Assembly (NCBI GenBank): GCA_024400115.1
Contig: JAKSNF010000003.1
Span: 62,001-126,000 of the forward strand
Source of the DNA: Paludibacteraceae bacterium
GTDB taxonomy: Bacteria > Bacteroidota > Bacteroidia > Bacteroidales > Paludibacteraceae
Reading direction: 5' to 3'
DNA: 64,000 nucleotides
This document shows positions 58,821 to 64,000 of this stretch, piece after piece. Position 1 is the stretch's first letter, and every line of letters starts with the position of its first letter. Made by a program: the position numbers and the translations under genes. Below the pieces are notes generated by a model that was not told the origin of the DNA, did no database searches, and saw nothing but the letters and a program-made list of their open reading frames with translations.

Positions 58821-59951
58821 TTAGCAGCTCTCAAACTGACGGAGGAAGCGGACATCGTTCTCCGAGAAGAGACGGAGGTCCTTCACACGATACTTAAGGT
58901 TGGCGATACGCTCAACGCCCATTCCGAAAGCATAACCGCTATATACTTTACTGTCAATGCCGCAAGACTCCAAGACATTGGGGTCAACCATTCCGCATCC
59001 CAAGATCTCAACCCAACCGGTACCCTTACAGAACGAACAGCCCTTACCACCGCATAAGTCGCAGGATATATCCATTTCTGCCGAAGGCTCTGTGAAGGGG
59101 AAATAAGACGGACGAAGACGAATCTGCGTTTCAGGTCCGAACATCTCCTTGGCAAAATACAACAATGCCTGACGCAAGTCTGCAAAACTGACATTCTTGG
59201 CGATGTATAATCCCTCTACTTGATGGAAGAAGCAGTGAGCACGCGCCGAGATAGCCTCGTTACGATAAACGCGCCCAGGACATAATACGCGAAGAGCAAG
59301 CTCTTCGGAGTTTAGAGTGGAGAGTTTAGAGTTTAGAGGATCCGCTTGGTTGGATTGTTGAGCGTTAATCTTTTTAGCAAAGGCAGTCATTAAGTGCGTT
59401 TGAACAGAGGATGTGTGGGTGCGCAGAAGAATATCCGTAGGTTTCTGAACGCCCTCTTCCTTCTCAATAAAGAAGGTATCTTGCATATCTCTTGCCGGGT
59501 GTTCGGGGGCAAAATTAAGCATACCAAACACGTGTTTATCATCCTCCACTTCAGGACCAGAAGCTACCGTAAAACCGATGCGTGAGAATATATCTATTAT
59601 CTCCTCACGAACCAAAGAAAGCGGGTGACGCGTACCTAATTCAATAGGGTCTGGCGTACGAGTAAGGTCTTGCTTTGTGGATTGTGCGCCGTTCCGGCTA
59701 TTGTGGATGGTGGATAGTTGCTCTCGCAGTTCGTTAATTCGCGCCTCCATCGATTGACGAAGTACATTGAGGGGAGCACCAATAGCGGCTTTTTCCTCTT
59801 TCGGTACAGCACGGAACTCATCATACAAAAGGGATATCTCACCTTTCTTGGACAAGAATTTGATACGCAGATTCTCTAGTTGTTCTGCATTTTCGGCCTT
59901 CAATTCGGCCACCTGTTGCTGCAAAGCAGCAATGCGTTCGAGTATAGTCAT
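58821..59951 (-). CDS. pheS: Phenylalanyl-tRNA synthetase alpha chain with two repeat-encoded inserts
   Basis: Class II synthetase catalytic subunit, 376 residues, about 35 longer than usual for the order. Landmarks: N-terminal coiled coil, LGTRHPLSLVREEII, FYxLNFAPEHPARDMQDTF, RTHTSSVQ, PGRVYRNEAISARAHCFFHQ (motif 2), YFPFTEPSAEMDI, a CDLCGGKGCSFCKGTGW cysteine loop, and FGMGVERIANLKYRV (motif 3). Inserts: about 80-94 (STIHNSRNGAQSTKQ) after the coiled coil and about 190-220 ([19 protein letters not shown]) between HTSSVQ and motif 2. pheT is not in the window. Confidence 0.97.
   Translation of the reverse strand: MTILERIAALQQQVAELKAENAEQLENLRIKFLSKKGEISLLYDEFRAVPKEEKAAIGAPLNVLRQSMEARINELREQLSTIHNSRNGAQSTKQDLTRTPDPIELGTRHPLSLVREEIIDIFSRIGFTVASGPEVEDDKHVFGMLNFAPEHPARDMQDTFFIEKEEGVQKPTDILLRTHTSSVQTHLMTAFAKKINAQQSNQADPLNSKLSTLNSEELALRVLCPGRVYRNEAISARAHCFFHQVEGLYIAKNVSFADLRQALLYFAKEMFGPETQIRLRPSYFPFTEPSAEMDISCDLCGGKGCSFCKGTGWVEILGCGMVDPNVLESCGIDSKVYSGYAFGMGVERIANLKYRVKDLRLFSENDVRFLRQFESC
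59290..59307. repeat. Hairpin adjoining the pheS heptamer array
   Basis: CGAAGAGC, AA, GCTCTTCG: eight perfect pairs inside the coding sequence, next to the array at 59308-59340. Confidence 0.8.
59308..59340. repeat. In-frame heptamer array within pheS
   Basis: Minus strand CTCTAAACTCTAAACTCTCC ACTCTAAACTC; read CTA AAC TCT AAA CTC TCC ACT CTA AAC as LNSKLSTLN. Confidence 0.9.
59686..59724. repeat. Second in-frame array in pheS, CCACAATCC type with central hairpin
   Basis: Minus strand CTATCCACCATCCACAATA, hairpin GCCGGAACGGC, GCACAATCCACAAAG. Encodes STIHNSRNGAQSTK. Confidence 0.75.
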
Positions 59952-59952
59952 T

Positions 59953-59988
59953 TTATTTACGATTTGACGATTTACGATTTGCGATTTT
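59953..59988. repeat. Array of GATTTACGATTTG units in the pheS leader
   Basis: TTATTTACGATTTGACGATT TACGATTTGCGATTTT: four units, as at 14427-14462. Confidence 0.7.
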
Positions 59989-60003
59989 ATTCAAAATCGA
60001 CTG

Positions 60004-60035
60004 CAAAGGTACGATTTTTTTATCATATATGCAAA
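60004..60035 (-). promoter_or_regulatory. Promoter of pheS
   Basis: Minus strand TTTG 60035-60032, 20 bases, TACCTTTG 60011-60004. Confidence 0.85.
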
Positions 60036-60060
60036 TTTTTAGTTAAATTTTTAAGATAAA

Positions 60061-60092
60061 TTTGTGTATGTCAAAAAAAAGCCTTACCTTTG
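60061..60092 (+). promoter_or_regulatory. Promoter of lptD-slyD-der
   Basis: TTTG 60061-60064, 20 bases, TACCTTTG 60085-60092; leader of about 14 bases to the ATG at 60112. Confidence 0.9.
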
Positions 60093-60111
60093 CACGATAT
60101 TTTGCGTGTAT

Positions 60112-62832
60112 ATGCGCTCATGCGTACGTAAACATATAATTTTATTGCTTACCCTGTTGCCCCTGGTAGCGTGGTCACAAACGATTGATAAGCCCGTTAG
60201 TTACGTGGCGCACGATTCGCTTGTGCTCACCCATAACGGTATAGCCCACCTGCATGGAGAGAGTCAAGTGACCTATGGGACTATTCAGTTAAACTCGTCT
60301 TATATTAGGGTCACTATGGATAGTAGTCTCATCTATGCTATCGGAACTTATGACTCCACTCGAGAGGAGTGGATAGGTCGTCCTAAGTTCAAAGACGGAG
60401 GCGAAGAGTACGAGTCAGACCAACTGACCTATAACCTAACCACTCAAAAAGGTTATATCCGCAATGTGGTAACCCAACAGGGCGAAGGATACATCATATC
60501 CGATAAGACGAAGAAACTGAAGAACAACGAAATGCTTATGGCAGATGGTAAATACACCACTTGCGACAACCATGACCACCCACACTTCCATTTACAATTG
60601 ACGAAAGCCAAGGTTCATCCGGGTGAATACATAGCCGCCGGTCCTGCTTATTTAGTGGTGGGTGATGTGCCCCTTCCGCTCGCCATACCCTTCGGTTTCT
60701 TCCCGTTTAATAAGACCTATACCAGCGGTTTGATTATGCCTACTTTTGGAGACGACTACCGCCGAGGATTGTACTTGCAAGGACTGGGTTACTATTTCGC
60801 TATCAATGACTACTGCGATTTGGAACTCAAGGGCGATATATACTCTAAAGGAACGTGGGCAGTCTATGGTAATATGCGTTACCTCAAGCGGTATAAGTTC
60901 AACGGCAATTTCAATTTGACATTCCGCCAAGATGTGGAAGGTGAGCGAGACTTGCCTAATTATAGTAAGAGCACAAACTTCAATGTTCACTGGACTCATA
61001 CGCAGGATAGTAAAGCCAATCCTTACTGCAACTTCTCGGCTTCGGTAGATTTCTCCACCTCGGGTTATAACCGCAGTAACATCAATAATTATTACAATCC
61101 AGCTGTTGCCTCGCAAAACACTAAGGCTTCGTCCATCAGTTATACGCAGCGTTTTCCCGATAGTCCGTGGTCCATTGCCCTCAGTGCCAGTATCCAACAA
61201 CGTACCCAGGACTCCACCCTATCATTAACGGCTCCATCGCTTAATGTGTCCATGAGCCGTATCAATCCTTTTAAGCGTAAGCACCCCGTGGGCAAGGAAC
61301 GTTGGTACGAGAAGATAAACATGAGTTATACAGGAACAGGACAGATTTCGATTAATAGTATCAAGGAAAAAGACTTCCTCAAGTCTAATTTCCTGCGCGA
61401 TTGGCGCACAGGACTCAAACACAGTGTTCCTATCTCGGCTTCGTTTATGGCATTCAAGTACATCAGTATATCTCCCTCTATCAACCTAACCGACCGTATG
61501 TACTTCACTCGTACAGACCAGCGTTGGGACGATGTGTCGCAACAGGTAGTGCGCGATACGACAACGGGATTCTACAATGTGTTTGATTTTAACGTTGGTG
61601 TAAGTGTTTCCACGAAGTTATACGGTATGTTTACTCCAATGAAGAAACTCTTCCCCAATACTAAAGTGGAGGCATTCCGCCATGTATTAACTCCCAATAT
61701 CAGTTTCAGTTACCACCCTGACTTTGGTAAACCCGGATGGGGATACTACGGAAGTTATGATCAACCCGTACTAACCAAAGAGATTGACCCTAATACAGGG
61801 CGTTTCCTACCTCAGTTAGACGAGAATGGTGAACCGATACTCGTTCATCAGTCTTACTCTCGATACCAAGGTGCACTCTACGGCAATGCTGCTAATGGGG
61901 CGAGCGGAACATTGTCTTTCTCATTGGCCAATAACTTAGAGATGAAACTGAGGAACGTTCAGGACACAACGGGTAAAGAGCCGTTTAAAGTGTATAGTAT
62001 CATTGATAACTTATCCATCAACGGAGGTTATAACTTCATTGCTGACTCCATGAACTGGAGCAATTTTAGCGTAAACCTGCGTATTAAGATTCCAAAGGTC
62101 AATTATACGCTCAACCTCAGTACCAGTTTAGATCCTTATATGTACGAGTATAACGCATTGGGCACACCGGTAAGAACAAATAAGCAATACTGGAGTAATG
62201 GTCGTTTTCCTCACTGGTCCGGTACGGGTATCAGTTTGAGCTATACCTTCTCTAACCAAGTCATCCAAAAATGGAAGGACGCACTCAATAAGAAAGCAGG
62301 AAAGAAAACCGAAAATAAAAACAACAACTCAACGGATAGTAATGAGGACGGAGACATGACCCCTACTCGCGTCGGTCCAGACGGCACACTCGCCAACGCC
62401 AATCGTAATGGTAAACCCGGAGAAGTGGGAGAAGACGGATATATACGCACTAAGTTCCCTTGGTCATTGTCTATCAGTTATACCATGAACTACGGCGATA
62501 AGGCGCATACCAAAGAGAACTTTGATGAGAGACGAATGCAGTACCGCATGGGACTGACCCACACCCTCAATTTCTCAGGTTCGTTGGGATTAGGTGACGG
62601 TTGGAAAGTGACGGGTTCAGCGAGTTATGATTTCAAGTATAAGAAACTCAGCTCGGCATCTTTTAATGTGGTCCGCGACCTACACTGCTGGACGATGACG
62701 TGTAGTTTTGTACCCTTTGGTGTGTATAAGAGTTATAATTTTCACATCGGTGTAAATGCCAGTATGCTGGCAGACCTGAAATACGACAAGAGCAGCGCCG
62801 ATGCTACACAAAAATTAATTAATTGGTGGTAA
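60112..62832 (+). CDS. lptD: LPS assembly outer-membrane protein LptD-like
   Basis: 906 residues from MRSCVRKHIILLLTLLPLVA, signal peptide ending near AWSQ. N-terminal OstA-like beta-jellyroll (HLHGESQVTYGTIQLNSSYI, YESDQLTYNLTTQKGYIRNV, KYTTCDNHDHPHFHLQLTKA), the conserved PFGFFPFNKTYTSGLIMP opening of the barrel, then a barrel of about 26 strands with C-terminal FHIGVNASMLADL. An earlier ATG at 60064 is rejected because it lies inside the promoter. Inserts LPS in the outer leaflet; a GNPD-type low-complexity linker is seen at about 743-765 (ENKNNNSTDSNEDGD). Confidence 0.93.
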   Translation: MRSCVRKHIILLLTLLPLVAWSQTIDKPVSYVAHDSLVLTHNGIAHLHGESQVTYGTIQLNSSYIRVTMDSSLIYAIGTYDSTREEWIGRPKFKDGGEEYESDQLTYNLTTQKGYIRNVVTQQGEGYIISDKTKKLKNNEMLMADGKYTTCDNHDHPHFHLQLTKAKVHPGEYIAAGPAYLVVGDVPLPLAIPFGFFPFNKTYTSGLIMPTFGDDYRRGLYLQGLGYYFAINDYCDLELKGDIYSKGTWAVYGNMRYLKRYKFNGNFNLTFRQDVEGERDLPNYSKSTNFNVHWTHTQDSKANPYCNFSASVDFSTSGYNRSNINNYYNPAVASQNTKASSISYTQRFPDSPWSIALSASIQQRTQDSTLSLTAPSLNVSMSRINPFKRKHPVGKERWYEKINMSYTGTGQISINSIKEKDFLKSNFLRDWRTGLKHSVPISASFMAFKYISISPSINLTDRMYFTRTDQRWDDVSQQVVRDTTTGFYNVFDFNVGVSVSTKLYGMFTPMKKLFPNTKVEAFRHVLTPNISFSYHPDFGKPGWGYYGSYDQPVLTKEIDPNTGRFLPQLDENGEPILVHQSYSRYQGALYGNAANGASGTLSFSLANNLEMKLRNVQDTTGKEPFKVYSIIDNLSINGGYNFIADSMNWSNFSVNLRIKIPKVNYTLNLSTSLDPYMYEYNALGTPVRTNKQYWSNGRFPHWSGTGISLSYTFSNQVIQKWKDALNKKAGKKTENKNNNSTDSNEDGDMTPTRVGPDGTLANANRNGKPGEVGEDGYIRTKFPWSLSISYTMNYGDKAHTKENFDERRMQYRMGLTHTLNFSGSLGLGDGWKVTGSASYDFKYKKLSSASFNVVRDLHCWTMTCSFVPFGVYKSYNFHIGVNASMLADLKYDKSSADATQKLINWW

Positions 62833-62860
62833 TATTAGTTTAGAATTAAAATGTTAAGTT

Positions 62861-63460
62861 ATGAAAATAGAATCTGAGAAAGTAGTTACGTTAACGTACG
62901 AGATGTACATTAACGGAGAGAACGGAAGTGAAGAATTGATTGAGCGTGCCACGGAGCAACGTCCGCTCGTTTATTGTCATGGAGAAAAAATGATGTTACC
63001 CGCCTTTGAGGCAGCCCTCGTAGGTAAAGAGAAAGGCGATTGTTTCGATTTCCGTATTGACCATCAACACGCTTACGGTGAATACGACGAGAACGGCATC
63101 ATGGAATTGGACAAACAACTCTTCTTCAATGGTGACGGCGAGTTTGATAGCGAACGCGTCTATGTAGGGAATGTTATCCCCATGAACACGGTGGATGGAC
63201 AGATTGTTAATGCCGTTGTTATTGAGATAAGCGAGAATAAGGTTACGATTGACCTTAATCATCCTTTCGCCGGAGAAGACTTGCACTTTGTAGGCAAGAT
63301 TATTGATGTACGTGAGGCAGACGAGAAAGAGTTGGAAGCTATCCGCCATCCACACCACTGCGGTAAGTGCCATGGTCATTGCGACGATTGCGGTTCTGAC
63401 TGCGGGAGCGAGTGCGGAGGTGACTGCAAGGGCGACTGCCATTGTGAAAAAGAAAAATAG
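62861..63460 (+). CDS. slyD: SlyD-like FKBP peptidyl-prolyl isomerase with Cys/His tail
   Basis: 199 residues. FKBP-type domain split by an IF domain: KVVTLTYEMYINGENGSEEL, LPAFEAALVGKEKGDCFDF, HQHAYGEYDENGIMELDKQL, then VIEISENKVTIDLNHPFAGE (signature of SlyD-like proteins). The C-terminal ~35 residues carry nine Cys and several His and Asp (HHCGKCHGHCDDCGSDCG and on), a nickel/zinc-binding tail as in E. coli SlyD. 28 bases after lptD and 23 before der. Confidence 0.93.
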   Translation: MKIESEKVVTLTYEMYINGENGSEELIERATEQRPLVYCHGEKMMLPAFEAALVGKEKGDCFDFRIDHQHAYGEYDENGIMELDKQLFFNGDGEFDSERVYVGNVIPMNTVDGQIVNAVVIEISENKVTIDLNHPFAGEDLHFVGKIIDVREADEKELEAIRHPHHCGKCHGHCDDCGSDCGSECGGDCKGDCHCEKEK

Positions 63461-63483
63461 ACTAACAAAATAAATACAAAACT

Positions 63484-64000
63484 ATGCCAAATATTGTAGC
63501 CATAGTGGGGCGTCCCAATGTCGGGAAATCGACCCTTTTCAACAGGCTGACGCGCACACGTCGAGCCATTGTCAATGATACTGCGGGTACTACGCGTGAC
63601 CGCCAATACGGAAAAGCCGATTGGTGTGGACATGACTTCTCGGTGATAGACACCGGAGGTTGGGTAGTTAATTCGGACGATACGTTCGAGAGTGAGATCA
63701 ATCGCCAAGTGGATCTCGCTATTAAAGAGGCTGACGTAGTGATGCTCGTGGTCGATGTTAACCAAGGCGTGACCGAGTTTGATACAGAAGTGGCTCACCT
63801 ACTCCGTCAAGCCAAGAAACCGACCGTCCTTGCCGTAAATAAAGTAGATTCGTTTGAGCAACAATATGGTGCTCCTGAGTTCTATAAGCTTGGTTTAGGC
63901 GAACCTTTCATCATCAGTGCTGAGAACGGACTGGGTACGGGAGACTTATTGGACGAAGTCGTTTCGCGCTTCAAACCGGAGGGCATATCAGAGGATACGG
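63484..64000 (+). CDS. der: GTPase Der (partial, runs off right edge)
   Basis: First 172 residues of the double-GTPase ribosome assembly factor Der/EngA. First G domain complete: G1 GRPNVGKST (9-17), G2 TAGTTRD, G3 DTGG, G4 NKVD, G5 ISAENGLG. The window ends before the second G domain and the KH domain. Starts at ATG 63484, following slyD. Confidence 0.97.
   Translation, partial: MPNIVAIVGRPNVGKSTLFNRLTRTRRAIVNDTAGTTRDRQYGKADWCGHDFSVIDTGGWVVNSDDTFESEINRQVDLAIKEADVVMLVVDVNQGVTEFDTEVAHLLRQAKKPTVLAVNKVDSFEQQYGAPEFYKLGLGEPFIISAENGLGTGDLLDEVVSRFKPEGISEDT

Noticed and set aside
60064..60111. Earlier in-frame start for lptD
   Set aside because: It lies within the promoter (60061-60092), so it cannot be on the transcript; the ATG at 60112 leads directly into the signal peptide.

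Overview
The window reads as chromosomal DNA of a member of the order Bacteroidales (Bacteroidota), probably an uncultured host-associated lineage; species cannot be fixed from the sequence alone. Support: 21 promoters of the Bacteroidota type (TTTG, exactly 20 bases, TAnnTTTG), no recognisable Shine-Dalgarno sequences, an operon for a V/A-type ATPase that includes the DUF2764 gene, a meso-diaminopimelate dehydrogenase, a B12-dependent methylmalonyl-CoA mutase pair, bactofilin, a PorE-like lipoprotein of the type 9 secretion system, a BspA-type leucine-rich-repeat protein and a Wzi/LptD/YidC envelope set.

Layout. 1-4004 (minus): V-type ATPase operon E, DUF2764, A, B (B runs off the left edge). 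4204-10741 (minus): six-gene unit ddh, C_GCAxxG_C_C protein, MFS transporter, LPP20-like protein, lpd, mnmA. 10726-13997 (plus): 2-hydroxyacid dehydrogenase, pepT, gcvT. 14023-16787: XRE regulator, an AT-rich gene-free stretch, then cdsA with a lipid A type acyltransferase. 16752-19409 (plus): acidic small protein, family 2 glycosyltransferase, barrel-like secreted protein. 19435-22118 (minus): small membrane protein, OmpH, Wzi. 22123-27365 (plus): bactofilin, DUF1015, PorE-like protein, thyA, folA. 27394-36890 is the accessory part: tRNA-His, gene-poor repeat-rich stretches, a DUF3791-type pair, secreted LRR proteins, a DUF4143 ATPase, a histidine-type phosphatase, small lipoproteins, a foldback element and a four-helix-bundle gene between CTAG-rich arrays. 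36894-41043 (minus): mutA-mutB. 41122-52281 (plus): a ten-gene run, barrel protein, mfd, kdsB, deoD, barrel protein, yidC, DUF2520 protein, exported nitroreductase, UbiA-family prenyltransferase, CPBP protease. 52335-53405: small lipoprotein and tRNA-Ser. 53406-60035 (minus): small membrane protein, rimP-nusA-infB-DUF1294, pheS. 60061-64000 (plus): lptD, slyD, der (runs off the right edge).

The most unusual content is a set of short dispersed repeats inserted in frame in conserved housekeeping genes. One family is a heptamer array (ACTCTAA-type) read as TLNSKL-like peptides in mnmA, folA, pheS and an LPP20-like gene, and read in the opposite orientation in mfd. A second, GC-rich family is read as AQRSxSDSGLT in both lpd and kdsB and also lies in mnmA and a glycosyltransferase gene. 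Many copies have a short perfect hairpin beside or inside the array, and related arrays lie between genes. The arrangement resembles the in-frame palindromic elements of Rickettsia but has different sequences and architecture. No insertion sequence, prophage, CRISPR array or rRNA gene was found.
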